The notes under the pieces: model-generated
Database searches by the model: none
What the model was told of the DNA's origin: nothing
The model's input: the letters and a program-made list of their open reading frames with translations, nothing else
Source of the DNA: an uncultured Bacteroidales bacterium
Lineage (GTDB): Bacteria > Bacteroidota > Bacteroidia > Bacteroidales > P3
Assembly (NCBI GenBank): GCA_900318275.1
Contig: ONJY01000001.1
Span: forward strand, 1 to 64,000
Reading direction: 5' to 3'
Length of the DNA: 64,000 bases
In this document: one piece after another, positions 9,001-18,375 of the stretch
Numbering within the stretch: the first letter of the stretch is position 1
Layout of the letters: each line of letters opens with the position of its first letter
Made by a program: the position numbers and the translations under genes

Positions 9001-12000
9001 TCAACATACCCGCCGGCACCCTCGACAATGGCGCCCGCTTGGCATTCTGCTATCGTGGCGGTACCAACCAAAACTACTATGCCGCCATCGACAACGTGAT
9101 TGTGCGCGAGGCTCCTGCCTGCCTGCACGTCGAGAACCTCGTTGTGAGCGACATCACCGCACATACCGCCACCCTGACCTGGGAAGGCGATGCCGACGGC
9201 TACACCATCTATGACATGAGCGACACCACGGTCTACGAGTATGCTACCGACACCACCGTCGAACTCTACGCCCTCAACAGCGAGACCGCCTACACCTTCG
9301 GCGTGACCTCCAACTGCGGCAGCGACGAGAGCGAGTTCGTGACCATCAGCTTCACCACTCTCATTTCTTGCCCGGCTCCCACCGGTCTGGCCGCCAGCCT
9401 GACCCCCGGCGACGGCACTGTGGCCACCCTCAACTGGCATGAGGCCGGCGAAGCCTCCGAGTGGCAGATCTGCCTCAACGGCGACATGGCCAACCTCATC
9501 GACGTCAGCGACTCCACCCACGACCTGACCAACCTCACCGCCGAACAGGCTATCACCGCCAAGGTGCGCGCCATCTGCGGTGCTGGTGACACCAGCGCCT
9601 GGAGTACCGAGATTACCTTCACTCCGACCAACGCCTACATGATCACTGTGAACGATGGCACCTCCACCAATAATTATGTACCTATATATGGTACGTACGT
9701 GGATGAGGGCATCAAGAGCCAGTTCATCATCCCGGCCAACGCACTCAACGCCATGCAGTATGGCACCATCAACTCGCTGACTTTCTATTCCAGCAATGCC
9801 AATGTGAACTGGGGTGCCGCCAGCTTCGCGGTCTACATGACCGAGACCAGCGAGACCACCGTCAACAGCCTGGCCCCCGTCAGCAACATGACCCAGGTCT
9901 ACACCGGCAGCCTCTCAATTGTGAACAACGTTATGGAGTTCACCCTCACCACCCCCTACCAGTACATGGGTAGCAACCTTCTGATAGCCTTCGAGCAGCC
10001 CACGACGGGTACCTGGAGTGGCAGCCCCTGGTATGGCGTGAGCGCCACCGGCGCCTCGCAGGGCGGCTACGGCAGCAGCGTCAACCAGCAGAACTTCCTG
10101 CCCAAGACCACATTCGCCTACACTCCTGGCGAAGCACCCAGCTGCCCCGCTGTGAGCAACCTGACTGCCAGCAACGTCACCGCTGACGAAGCCACCCTCA
10201 GCTGGACTGGTGATGCCAGCAGCTACAACCTCTATGTTGTCAACGGTTCCGACACCACTCTCGTCCAGAATGTGAGCGGCACCACCATTACCCTCACCGG
10301 CCTCACCGCCATGACGAACTACATCTATGGCGTGTCGGCCGTCTGCACCAGCGACGAGAGCGACAAGCGCTTTGTCAACTTCACCACTGCCTGCGCCGCA
10401 GTCACACTGCCCTACACCGAGACCTTTACCGCCACCAGCGCCACACGCAACTGCTGGACTCTCGTGAGCAACAACACTGCAAACGTCGGCGGCAGCAACG
10501 GTATGGACTTCGTGACCGTCAGCGGACGCGACGTCATGCGCTTCAGCTCATATTCTTCTGCCAGCGACTACAACCAGTACGGCTTCTCGCCGCTGATGAA
10601 CGTCAGCACCGACGCCACCAACCTGCAGGTCAAGGTGGTCTATGGCACCTATGGTACATCTGACCAGCTGTTCTTCGGCTACATCACTGCCACCGACACC
10701 GTGTGGGATCCCACTCCCTATAGCACCGAAGGCGGCTACAGTGCCAGCGACTGGCAGAGCCAGACCTTTGTGATTCCCGCCACCGCCACCCAGCTGGCTG
10801 TCCACTACTATGGCAACTACCAGTACTATGCTTGGGTCGACAGCGTCGTTGTCACCGAATTGACTGGCGACTACTGCTATCCCGTCAGCGCTCTGACCGT
10901 CGACAGCGCCACTACCACCAGCGTCAGCCTGAGCTGGACGAGCGATGCCACAAGCTTCACCGTGCTCGACATGGCTGACAGCAGCGTGATTGCCGCCAAC
11001 GTGACCACCACCTCTTATGAGGTCACCGGCCTCACCGCTATGACCGCTTACACCTTCGGTGTTGTGGTTAACTGCGCCACCGGCAACAGCGACACCATGA
11101 CCATCACGGCCAACACCGCTTGCGCCACCACCGCCATCAACCTGCCCTTCAATGAGGACTTCAGCGCCACCAGTAACACCCGCAACTGCTGGACCCTCAT
11201 CGACGCCGACAATGACGGCTTAGGCTGGACTAACCAGATAGATTATACTGGAGACGCACAGGAATACATGATGTCTTACTCCTATGACAATGCCACCTAC
11301 GAGGCTCTGACTCCCGACAACTGGATGATCAGCCCGAAACTGCACAGCAATGCCAACAGCACTGTTACCATGCAGTGGAAAGTAGCTTCTGCTACCAGCT
11401 ATCCCGCTGAGCACTATGGTATCTATGTCTCCACCACCACTACCGACACCTCCGCCTTCACGATGGTGAACGAGTGGACCATTTCCAATGGTTCTGAAGA
11501 AGTGAAGACCCTCGACCTATCGGCCTATGCCGGTCAGGACATCTATGTGGCCTTCCGTCATCACAACTGCACCGACATGTATGTTCTCATGATTGACGAC
11601 GTACAGGTGTACGAAGGCGCCTATGTGCCTGACACACTCAAGGTGACCTTCGCCACTGCCGATGCCACCATGGGTACCACCGACCCCGCCCCCGGCGTCT
11701 ACAACTATATTGAGGGCGACACCATCTTCTTCGGCTCGCAGGCCAACAACGGCTACATCTTCCAGAAGTGGGTCATCGTTCAGGGCAACAACGCTCCGCA
11801 GGAACTTGGTCCCCAGTATGCCAACGGCTACTATGTACCGGCCTCCAGCTGGATGAGCTATGACAGCGTAAGCTTCACCGCTTACTTCGAGCCCGGTGTT
11901 CCCGACAGCGTCCAAGTGACCTACGCCGTGAACAATGACACAATGGGTACCATCACTCCTGCCGCCGGCACCTACAACGTCGTTGTGGGCAGCGCCGTCA

Positions 12001-13463
12001 CCGCACAGGCAACTCCCAACACCGGCTATGAACTCACCGCTTGGGTGCTTGGCATCTACAACGCCACTGGCAGCCTGATCAATACCGACACCACCTTCGC
12101 CACCGACGCTGACTTCAGCAACCCCGTCAACTACGGTACGATACCGCAGAGCTTTGCTGACAACAACTACACCATCACCGTCACCGCACTGTTCGATGTC
12201 CAGAGCACACCGCAGCCTGTCACCGAGGCTACCATCGCCGCCAGCGACATCGTCTACTGGGTTGGTAGCGGTAACAACCAGATGGTCATGGCTGTCAACT
12301 GGGCCAATGCCGCCTACGCTTGGGGCGTCCGCTTCAACGGCAGCATCACCGTCCAGAACGCTCTCGACACCATAGCCGCCTACGACCCGCGCTTCAACTG
12401 GACTGTTGGCAGCTACGGCCTCGGCGACATTACCTTCGTTGAGGGTAACATCAACCTCGCCGGCGATACCACCAGTTACTGGGAGAGCAAGAACAACGGC
12501 GTCATAGATGCCGGTCTCGCTCAGACCCTCGCCAATGGCGACTTCGAGAAGTGGGCACAGCCCGTCGCCGGTGTTGTCACCGACAGCGTCGACTACGGTG
12601 GAGTTTACTATCCTATCTACACCTACCCGATGACCATCACCCCGATGTGGGCTCCGCAGGTCACCCCGACCAACCTCACCGTGACCTACGCCACCAACGA
12701 TGCCAACCTGGGTACCACCAACCCGGCTCCCGGCACCTACACCTACGGTGCTAGCGATACCGTCTTCTTCAACGCCATCCCGACCACCGGCAACAGCTTC
12801 GTGGCTTGGATTATCGACTACAGCGACGGTACAGCCGACACTGTTGGTGCTCAGTACCAGTCCGGCTACTACTTCCTCGCTTCCACGATGATGGGCTATG
12901 GTATCACCAGCATGACCTTCACCGCCTACTTCCAGGCTGGCGTACCCACGCCCGACAGCGTCGCTGTGACCTACACCGTCAATGACGCCTCGATGGGTAG
13001 CATCAACCCGAACGGTGTTGTCATGACCGCCGTCGGCGACACATTGGCCGCTGTTGCTACTGCCAACGCTGGCTTCGAACTCTACGCCTGGATAGTCACG
13101 ACCTACCTGGGCGGTCAGGTTGCAAACAGCGACACCATCGAAACCGATCAGACTGCCGCCATCTTCGGCACAATGCCTCAGGTCTATGCCGACTACGGCG
13201 CAACACTCACCATCACCGCTATGTTCCGTCAGCACGAAGGCATCAACGATGTCACCGCCGACATGAACATCTACAGCACCGACAACAAGATTATTGTCAA
13301 GGGTGCCGAGGGTGAGAACATCTACATCTACGACCTCAACGGCCGCACCGTCGCCACCAAGGCCAACGCCAACGAGACCATGGAGTTCACCATGGCCAAC
13401 AGCGGCGTCTACATGGTGAAGGTCGGCAACGCTCCCGCCAAACGCGTCCTCGTGATTCGCTAA
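6042..13463 (+). CDS. Giant multidomain surface protein with T9SS C-terminal sorting domain
   Basis: 2473 residues. I start at 6042 because it gives a clean signal peptide (MQKFLRTLMLVALLLPFASQ) after an A-rich leader; an upstream in-frame ATG at 6000 would add 14 residues. Visible architecture: an N-terminal domain (LTVCDGT...), repeated again in mid-protein (about 1200); seven fibronectin type III-like repeats, each with a TLTW/TLSW strand and a TYTVxxLxAxTxYTF core; five MAM/cleaved-adhesin-like domains opening with ENF/ESF/EDF and a conserved CW; four InlB-B-like repeats (MGTTDPAPG, MGTITPAAG, LGTTNPAPG, MGSINPNG); one separate domain (VYWVGSGNNQMVMAVNW) between InlB-like repeats two and three; and a C-terminal type A T9SS sorting domain (IYDLNGRTV, SGVYMVKVG, final VLVIR). 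Expected to cross the outer membrane by T9SS and be anchored at the surface, probably as an adhesin or matrix protein. The substrate is unknown. Confidence 0.88.
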   Translation: MQKFLRTLMLVALLLPFASQAQTLTVCDGTVNNQYIPFDGYNADAAQHNQMIYPASELTDMSGQAIMQMVFYIDPSASNGGNTAASRLGTWTVSLGETTATTLSALDNTTTLTQVYQGYFDCSTGTLTIEFDQAYLYNGGNLLVDLNHAAASWNRWYFLGVTTTDDVAYNSNDGDSYSFLPKCTFTYGAAPTCFKVSDLAIDATQTTNSSLTLTWADALNTGATYSVYDATPTDTTLVAANINGTTYTVTGLNANTIYTFVVMTDCGGGDVTGYSLPVSGRTACDATTAIPFIENFGGYGTVPTSPASGPAVLPACWFYASNGTNTAETASSSYYGGLIQYGYTSSYGCLVANDPYLCLPIQVTGSAVTSQTNIGYETARGNTKYAVMPAFAEELSTLQISFDYKMSTAYSATGAATTLELGYVTGDDTSTFVSMVSYQAVSSIQSVEELSLSTLAANAPDGARLAFKFSGTHNGTATYSYSTVYCGIDNIAVEELPNCFHVTNLAVSATSSSSITLTWADDVNSSATYTVSDAEGVIASGITGTTYTVENLDANTEYTFNVVANCSATDASEAEMISGRTACIAMTIDANNLFSESFEGTAFPPDCWSTAHTDIASGRTDVWQRQTTAADVHTGSASAKLPDMQAGNKANLVTPLFDIDEANAYMISFWMRRVSSTKPNEGVKVWVNTTPDTIGGTPLMHIRRGFAMGEITETEAGWYKYSAVIPTSGEVYIIFEGISEYGNYSSIDDIAIEVAPSCLAVTNLAVDNVTSESVTLSWVDANNTGATYSVYTVTPDDTTLVEDNITGTTYTVENLTANTPYVFGVAADCGGDLTEMVVVNARTACTTIVIDSENPYTENFDSYNVTISSSSAPSGYPNHEQPGCWSFLNMSTSSSTYPQAFMTGYSSYAVSGNCLFFKSSNTTPLYAILPDFEATTALQLQFSYRNEGVSAYNGTILVGVMSDASDATTFVALDSCAQTTTITPVEVNIPAGTLDNGARLAFCYRGGTNQNYYAAIDNVIVREAPACLHVENLVVSDITAHTATLTWEGDADGYTIYDMSDTTVYEYATDTTVELYALNSETAYTFGVTSNCGSDESEFVTISFTTLISCPAPTGLAASLTPGDGTVATLNWHEAGEASEWQICLNGDMANLIDVSDSTHDLTNLTAEQAITAKVRAICGAGDTSAWSTEITFTPTNAYMITVNDGTSTNNYVPIYGTYVDEGIKSQFIIPANALNAMQYGTINSLTFYSSNANVNWGAASFAVYMTETSETTVNSLAPVSNMTQVYTGSLSIVNNVMEFTLTTPYQYMGSNLLIAFEQPTTGTWSGSPWYGVSATGASQGGYGSSVNQQNFLPKTTFAYTPGEAPSCPAVSNLTASNVTADEATLSWTGDASSYNLYVVNGSDTTLVQNVSGTTITLTGLTAMTNYIYGVSAVCTSDESDKRFVNFTTACAAVTLPYTETFTATSATRNCWTLVSNNTANVGGSNGMDFVTVSGRDVMRFSSYSSASDYNQYGFSPLMNVSTDATNLQVKVVYGTYGTSDQLFFGYITATDTVWDPTPYSTEGGYSASDWQSQTFVIPATATQLAVHYYGNYQYYAWVDSVVVTELTGDYCYPVSALTVDSATTTSVSLSWTSDATSFTVLDMADSSVIAANVTTTSYEVTGLTAMTAYTFGVVVNCATGNSDTMTITANTACATTAINLPFNEDFSATSNTRNCWTLIDADNDGLGWTNQIDYTGDAQEYMMSYSYDNATYEALTPDNWMISPKLHSNANSTVTMQWKVASATSYPAEHYGIYVSTTTTDTSAFTMVNEWTISNGSEEVKTLDLSAYAGQDIYVAFRHHNCTDMYVLMIDDVQVYEGAYVPDTLKVTFATADATMGTTDPAPGVYNYIEGDTIFFGSQANNGYIFQKWVIVQGNNAPQELGPQYANGYYVPASSWMSYDSVSFTAYFEPGVPDSVQVTYAVNNDTMGTITPAAGTYNVVVGSAVTAQATPNTGYELTAWVLGIYNATGSLINTDTTFATDADFSNPVNYGTIPQSFADNNYTITVTALFDVQSTPQPVTEATIAASDIVYWVGSGNNQMVMAVNWANAAYAWGVRFNGSITVQNALDTIAAYDPRFNWTVGSYGLGDITFVEGNINLAGDTTSYWESKNNGVIDAGLAQTLANGDFEKWAQPVAGVVTDSVDYGGVYYPIYTYPMTITPMWAPQVTPTNLTVTYATNDANLGTTNPAPGTYTYGASDTVFFNAIPTTGNSFVAWIIDYSDGTADTVGAQYQSGYYFLASTMMGYGITSMTFTAYFQAGVPTPDSVAVTYTVNDASMGSINPNGVVMTAVGDTLAAVATANAGFELYAWIVTTYLGGQVANSDTIETDQTAAIFGTMPQVYADYGATLTITAMFRQHEGINDVTADMNIYSTDNKIIVKGAEGENIYIYDLNGRTVATKANANETMEFTMANSGVYMVKVGNAPAKRVLVIR

Positions 13464-13489
13464 GCGACAGCGTTAACACACTAACCAAG

Positions 13490-13525
13490 GAAGAGGCTCC
13501 CGAACAGGGGGCCTCTTCTGTTTTT
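13490..13525 (+). terminator. Intrinsic terminator of the giant surface protein gene
   Basis: GAAGAGGC (13490-13497) pairs with GCCTCTTC (13511-13518), followed by TGTTTTT. It lies 27 bp past the stop codon. Confidence 0.88.
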
Positions 13526-13763
13526 AAAAGGAAACGCCTACGGCGTATTAGCAGGCCCTTGACGGGTGCTATTAATAGGAAACGCCTACGGCGTATGCAT
13601 CTGCTCAATATGAACCAAACACATACCCTGTAGGGGTTTCCTTTTAATAGCACACGCCTTCCTTCCCGCCATCTCTCCTACCCCGTAGGGGTTTCCTTTT
13701 AATAGCACACGTCATCCTTCCCGCCACCACACTTCCCCCATAGGGGTTTTCTTTTAATAATAG
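13523..13763. repeat. Cluster of five REP-like hairpin elements (family 1)
   Basis: Five copies of a short palindromic element of about 28 bp: two in plus orientation (about 13523-13550 and 13568-13597, core GGAAACGCCTACGGCGTA) and three inverted (about 13622-13652, 13679-13708, 13736-13763, core CCCCGTAGGGGTTTCC). The conserved tail reads TTTCCTTTTAATAG in the inverted orientation. The stem covaries: CGCC/GGCG in some copies, CCCC/GGGG in others, loop GTA. The inverted reading has a U-rich tail, so some copies could act as terminators. Confidence 0.85.
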
Positions 13764-13785
13764 ACGGGGAAAAACACATCGCCTC

Positions 13786-13830
13786 CTCTACGGCCCCTCC
13801 TCGGTGCCGTAGAGACTCCGTACCGGGTTC
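13786..13830. repeat. Family 2 intergenic hairpin element
   Basis: CTCTACGGC (13786-13794) and GCCGTAGAG (13806-13814) form a 9-bp stem around CCCTCCTCGGT, followed by ACTCCGTACCGGG. The CGGCCCCTCyTCGG core recurs at 19418 and 29506. The remaining bases up to 13915 are AT-rich, with no TAnnTTTG box seen for the next gene. Confidence 0.6.
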
Positions 13831-13915
13831 CTTGCGATAAAAAAATGACAGCGGCACAATATACATTGGCTTATTGCGTTATATACTGACAATTATTTTA
13901 AACCCTATATATATC

Positions 13916-15421
13916 ATGACACAAGAACAACTGAAGTTCAACCCCAACCCGTTGGTGACCTTCCTGGAGAAGCCCATGGCCGAGTTCACCAAACAAGATA
14001 TCCTCAAGGTCATCGAGGAATTCCAGATAGAGATGATCAACTTCCGCTACATGGCCGACGACGGCAAACTGCACACGCTTAACTTCGTCATCCAGAGCTT
14101 GGCCCATGCCGACGAGGTGCTCACCAGCGGCGAGCGCGTCGACGGCAGCAGCCTCTTCCCCTACATCGAGGCCGGCAACAGCGACCTCTATGTCATCCCG
14201 CGCTTCCGCACCGCCTTCCTCGACCCCTTCACCGACGTACCTACCCTCGACCTGCTCTGCTCGTTCTACACCAAGGACGGCGAGCCTTTCGCCATGGCCC
14301 CCGAGTATACGCTGCAGAAAGCCGACCGCGCCTTCCGCGAGGCCACCGGCGGCATGGAGTTCGAGGTCATGGGCGAGCTGGAGTACTACGCCATAGCCCC
14401 CAAGGAGGACGCCTACATGCCTGAAGACCAGCATGGCTACCATGTATCCATGCCCTACTGCAAGTTCGAGGAGTTCCGCACCGAGGCCATGCGCATGATT
14501 GCCGCCGCCGGTGGCGAGATCAAGTATGGCCACAGCGAGGTGGGCAACTTCACCCATGGCGACCTGATGTACGAGCAGAACGAGATAGAGTTCCTGCCCA
14601 CACACCTTGAGCAAGCCGCTGACCAGCTGGTCATTGCCAAATGGATGATGCGCGAGCTGGGCTACAAGTATGGCATCACCGTAACCTTCGCCCCCAAGAT
14701 CACCGTCGGCAAGGCCGGCAGCGGCATGCACGTGCACACACGCGTCAGCCTCGACGGCAAGAACATGTACGTCGGCGAGAACGGCCTGAGCGACGTAGCC
14801 CTGAAGACCATGGCCGGCATCCTCAGCCTTGCCGGCTCTCTCACTGCCTTCGGCAACACCAACCCCACATCTTACTTCCGTCTGGTGCCTCACCAGGAGG
14901 CTCCCACCAACATCTGCTGGGGCGACCGCAACCGCAGCGCCATGGTGCGCGTACCTCTGGGCTGGAGCCGCAGCGCAGGCAACATGATGGCCAGCGCCAA
15001 CCCCCTGGAGAAGAACGACAAGGTGGACTTCAGCTATAAGCAGACCATCGAGCTGCGCACCCCCGACGGCTCGGCCAACGTGTACCTGCTGCTGGCCGGC
15101 ATGACCGTCGCTGCCCGCCACGGTTTCGAGATGCAGGACGCCCTGCAGTATGCCCGCGACCGCTACGTCAGCGTCAACATCTTCGAGCATGAGGACGTTC
15201 TCGCTAAGCTCGACGTGCTGCCCGACAGCTGCGCCGCCAGCGCCGACCTGCTGGAGCGCGACCGCGCCGTATACGAGCAGGACGGTATCTTCGCCTCGCA
15301 GCTCATCGACGGCATCCTCAGGCAGCTCCGCGCCTTTGACGATCGTACCCTCCGCGCCGACATCGGCAAAGACAGCGACAAGACCCTCGCCCTCGTCGAG
15401 CGCTTCATTCACTGCGGATGA
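13916..15421 (+). CDS. glnA: Glutamine synthetase, GSI-type
   Basis: ATP-dependent amidation of glutamate to glutamine. 501 residues from the ATG at 13916 (MTQEQLKF); an upstream in-frame ATG at 13874 adds an unlikely hydrophobic stub. N-terminal beta-grasp region with FRYMADDGK and GERVDGSSL (compare FDGSS of the family). The catalytic domain has EVMGELEYYAI, EVGNFTHGDLMYEQNEIEFLPTH (long), KAGSGMHVHTRVS, and an NPTSYFRLVPHQEAP segment ending in ICWGDRNRSAMVRVP, which holds the ATP/glutamate-binding arginines. Much shorter than GSIII enzymes of Bacteroidales. The adenylylation-loop region differs from that of enteric GSI, so regulation probably differs. Its stop overlaps the folK start (ATGA). 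Confidence 0.93.
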   Translation: MTQEQLKFNPNPLVTFLEKPMAEFTKQDILKVIEEFQIEMINFRYMADDGKLHTLNFVIQSLAHADEVLTSGERVDGSSLFPYIEAGNSDLYVIPRFRTAFLDPFTDVPTLDLLCSFYTKDGEPFAMAPEYTLQKADRAFREATGGMEFEVMGELEYYAIAPKEDAYMPEDQHGYHVSMPYCKFEEFRTEAMRMIAAAGGEIKYGHSEVGNFTHGDLMYEQNEIEFLPTHLEQAADQLVIAKWMMRELGYKYGITVTFAPKITVGKAGSGMHVHTRVSLDGKNMYVGENGLSDVALKTMAGILSLAGSLTAFGNTNPTSYFRLVPHQEAPTNICWGDRNRSAMVRVPLGWSRSAGNMMASANPLEKNDKVDFSYKQTIELRTPDGSANVYLLLAGMTVAARHGFEMQDALQYARDRYVSVNIFEHEDVLAKLDVLPDSCAASADLLERDRAVYEQDGIFASQLIDGILRQLRAFDDRTLRADIGKDSDKTLALVERFIHCG

Positions 15422-15888
15422 ACAGCGTAGCACTACTCATAGGCGGAAACCAAGGCCACCGAGAGCAACTCATAGAGCAGGCGACCGAACTGATACGGCA
15501 ACGTATCGGTTCGGTCGTTGCCCTTTCCGGTGTTTATGAGACCGATCCGTGGGGCGAGTTCGACACCCCGCAGCAGAACTTTCTCAACCGCGCCCTGCTT
15601 GTGCAGACAGCGCTCGGCGCCCACGAGGTGCTACACGAAGCTCTGGCCATAGAAGCCTCGCTGGGCCGTGTGCGCCCCGCACAGCCTGACCACAAATACC
15701 ACTCCCGACCTATGGACATCGACCTCATCTTCTTCAACGACGAGATCATAGACACCCCCGACCTCACCATCCCCCACCCCCGCATGCACCTCCGCCGCTT
15801 TGTGCTTGAGCCCCTGGCGGAAATCATGCCCGACTACCGGCATCCTGTGATGCACAAGACCGTGAAAGAATTACTGTATGAGATATAG
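15418..15888 (+). CDS. folK: 2-amino-4-hydroxy-6-hydroxymethyldihydropteridine diphosphokinase
   Basis: HPPK transfers pyrophosphate from ATP to 6-hydroxymethyl-dihydropterin in folate synthesis. 156 residues, normal length. Shows the N-terminal LLIGGNQGHRE strand-turn and the signature SRPMDIDLIFF (metal-binding Asp pair), then IPHPRMHLRRFVLEPLAEI. It overlaps the preceding glutamine synthetase gene by 4 bp and the following receptor gene by 11 bp, so translation is probably coupled although the functions are unrelated. Confidence 0.96.
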   Translation: MNSVALLIGGNQGHREQLIEQATELIRQRIGSVVALSGVYETDPWGEFDTPQQNFLNRALLVQTALGAHEVLHEALAIEASLGRVRPAQPDHKYHSRPMDIDLIFFNDEIIDTPDLTIPHPRMHLRRFVLEPLAEIMPDYRHPVMHKTVKELLYEI

Positions 15889-18334
15889 ACTATTGTTATT
15901 ACTGTTCATCATGCTGCCGCTTGCGGCCATGGGGCAGAACCGTACCGTCAGCGGCACCGTCAGCGACGCCAAGAGCGGCGAGACACTCATCGGTGCCACC
16001 GTCGTCGACACCCGCAGCGGCAAAGGCGCCGTCACCAACCCCTACGGCCGATTCTCGCTGACACTGCCCTCCGGCGACGTGGAACTCAAGGTGCAGTATG
16101 TGGGCTATGAACCCCAGTTCTTCTCCTTCACCCTCAACAGCAACCGCCAGCTCAACGTGCGCCTCACGCCCAGCTTGCAGCTCGACGAGGTCGTCATCGT
16201 CGGCGAACGTGTCGGCGACACACGCTCGTCGCAGATGAGCGCCACGGAGATGACCGTGGAGAAGATCAAGGCCGTACCCGTGATGTTCGGCGAGGCCGAC
16301 ATCATCAAGGCCCTGCAGCTCATGCCCGGCGTGCAGAGCGGCAGCGAGGGCAACAGCGGCATGTACGTGCGCGGCGGCGGACCCGACGAGAACCTCTTCC
16401 TCCTCGACGGCGTGCCACTCTACAACGTCAGTCACCTCGGCGGTTTCTTCTCGGCCTTCAACACCGACGCCGTGAAAAACGTCACCCTCTACAAGGGCTC
16501 CTTCCCCGCCCGTTTCGGCGGCCGCCTCAGTTCGGTGCTCGACATCACACAGAACAACGGCAACGACCAGGAAATCCACGGCAACGCCTCCATAGGTCTC
16601 ATCTCAGCCAAGCTCAACATCGAAGGTCCCATCGCCAAGGAGCGCACCACATTCAGCCTCTCGGCGCGCCGCACCTATGCCGAACTCTTCCTCATACCCA
16701 CCATCATGGCCTTCAACCGCGCCCTCGACAGCGACACCGTCCCTTCAGACCGCAAAGCCGAGCTCGATGCCGGCTACTACTTCTACGACATCAACGCCAA
16801 GGTCACTCACAAGTTCAGCGACCGCTCGCGTCTATACGGCAGCTTCTACTGGGGCCGCGACAAGGTGCACGGCAAGATAAACACCGTCACCTCGCTCGAC
16901 GAGGACATGCGCATGGGCATGGCCAACGAGTGGGGCAACCTCGTGGGGGCACTGCGCTGGAACTACGAGCTCACTCCCAAGACCTTCCTCAACGCCGCTG
17001 TAGCCTACACGCAGTACAACAACGTCATCATCGGTAGCATTGAGAAGAGCGCAACTCCCAACGGCGGCAGCCCCTCGACCATCACCGGCGACTACCGCTC
17101 GGGCATACAGGACCTCACAGCGCGCCTCGACTTCGACTACGCCCCTCACCTCGCCCATGCTGTCAAATACGGCGCCTACTTCACACGCCACTGGTTCAGC
17201 CCCGAGGTGGCCAACGCCAGCGTCGACTACTACGACTCCATACAGATGAACGGCGCCTTCCGTCTCGACAGCACCATAGCCACCGCCAAGGTCATGGCCA
17301 ACGAGATGGTGGCCTTCATCGAGGATGACTGGGCCTTGAGCGACGTCGTCAAGCTCAACGCCGGTATCCACGCCAGCGGCTTCAAGGTCGACAATACCTT
17401 CTACCCCTCGCTGCAGCCGCGCCTCAGCGGCCGCGTGATGCTCGCCGAGGGCTTCTCCATCAAGGCCGGCTACGCCTGGATGAAGCAGTATGTGCACCTC
17501 CTCTCCACCACGGGCATCAGCATGCCCACCGACCTGTGGGTCCCCGTCACCGACAAGGTAGTGCCCATGGAGAGCCACCAGGTGGCAGCAGGCGTCTTCT
17601 ACAGCCTCAGCGGCATCGCCGACTTCTCGGTGGAAGGCTACTACAAGAAGATGACCAACCTCATTGAGTACAAGGACGGCGCCACCTTCTTCGGCAGCAG
17701 CGAGGACTGGGAGAACCTCGTCGTCGCCGGCGACGGCTACAGCTACGGCATCGAGCTGCTGGCCCAGCGCGACTTCGGCAAGCTCACCGGCTGGGTGGCC
17801 TACACCTGGAGCCGCACCATGCGACTCTTCGACCGCCCCGGCCAGGTCCTCAACGGCGGCAAAGAATTCCCCGCCAAATACGACCGGCGCCACGACCTCT
17901 CCATCGTCGTCAGCTACCGCTTCAACGACCGCTGCGACATCAGCGCCACGTGGGTCTTCTCCACCGGCAACACCGCCACCCTCGCCACCAAGCGCTACGC
18001 CGTGGCCTCCGACAACCCCGACGACTACAACCTCGCCACTAACCAGTACCCCCAGCTCTCCTACATCGAAGGGCGCAACAACTACCGCCTGCCCAACTAC
18101 CACCGCCTCGACCTCGGTGTCAACTTCCACCGCCAGTTCAAACCCTGGGGCACCCGTTTCGGCACAGCGCCACACCGCACCATCAGTGTCAGCGTCTACA
18201 ACGTCTACAACCGCCAGAACCCCTACATGGTCTACCGCAGCACCTCCGAGTCCTACCGCGGCTACTCATCGGCATTCATGCAGCTCTCACTCTTCCCCAT
18301 CATCCCCTCGGCGGCCTACACGCTGTATTTCTAA
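15878..18334 (+). CDS. TonB-dependent receptor with carboxypeptidase-like N-terminal domain
   Basis: Outer-membrane active transporter, 818 residues. Signal peptide MRYRLLLLLFIMLPLAAMGQ; carboxypeptidase regulatory-like domain about 22-105 (VSGTVSDAKSGETLIGATVV); plug domain about 115-225 (LMPGVQSGSEG, YVRGGGPDENLFLLDGVPLY, PARFGGRLSSVLDI); then a 22-strand-type barrel ending with an aromatic residue (AAYTLYF). It is followed at 41 bp by a DUF4249 lipoprotein gene, a pairing common in Bacteroidota and thought to form a receptor/lipoprotein complex. The ligand is unknown. Confidence 0.93.
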   Translation: MRYRLLLLLFIMLPLAAMGQNRTVSGTVSDAKSGETLIGATVVDTRSGKGAVTNPYGRFSLTLPSGDVELKVQYVGYEPQFFSFTLNSNRQLNVRLTPSLQLDEVVIVGERVGDTRSSQMSATEMTVEKIKAVPVMFGEADIIKALQLMPGVQSGSEGNSGMYVRGGGPDENLFLLDGVPLYNVSHLGGFFSAFNTDAVKNVTLYKGSFPARFGGRLSSVLDITQNNGNDQEIHGNASIGLISAKLNIEGPIAKERTTFSLSARRTYAELFLIPTIMAFNRALDSDTVPSDRKAELDAGYYFYDINAKVTHKFSDRSRLYGSFYWGRDKVHGKINTVTSLDEDMRMGMANEWGNLVGALRWNYELTPKTFLNAAVAYTQYNNVIIGSIEKSATPNGGSPSTITGDYRSGIQDLTARLDFDYAPHLAHAVKYGAYFTRHWFSPEVANASVDYYDSIQMNGAFRLDSTIATAKVMANEMVAFIEDDWALSDVVKLNAGIHASGFKVDNTFYPSLQPRLSGRVMLAEGFSIKAGYAWMKQYVHLLSTTGISMPTDLWVPVTDKVVPMESHQVAAGVFYSLSGIADFSVEGYYKKMTNLIEYKDGATFFGSSEDWENLVVAGDGYSYGIELLAQRDFGKLTGWVAYTWSRTMRLFDRPGQVLNGGKEFPAKYDRRHDLSIVVSYRFNDRCDISATWVFSTGNTATLATKRYAVASDNPDDYNLATNQYPQLSYIEGRNNYRLPNYHRLDLGVNFHRQFKPWGTRFGTAPHRTISVSVYNVYNRQNPYMVYRSTSESYRGYSSAFMQLSLFPIIPSAAYTLYF

Positions 18335-18375
18335 CACTTATCGGTCATTGAGCAATGGTTAAAGAATCTATCGGC

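Noticed and set aside
7389..9521. 710-codon minus-strand frame inside the giant surface protein
   Set aside because: Shadow of the repetitive coding sequence; Gly/Val/His-rich, with no recognisable domain or start context.
11517..13235. 572-codon minus-strand frame in the 3' part of the surface protein gene
   Set aside because: Same reason: antisense of repeats, low-complexity Gly/Val composition.
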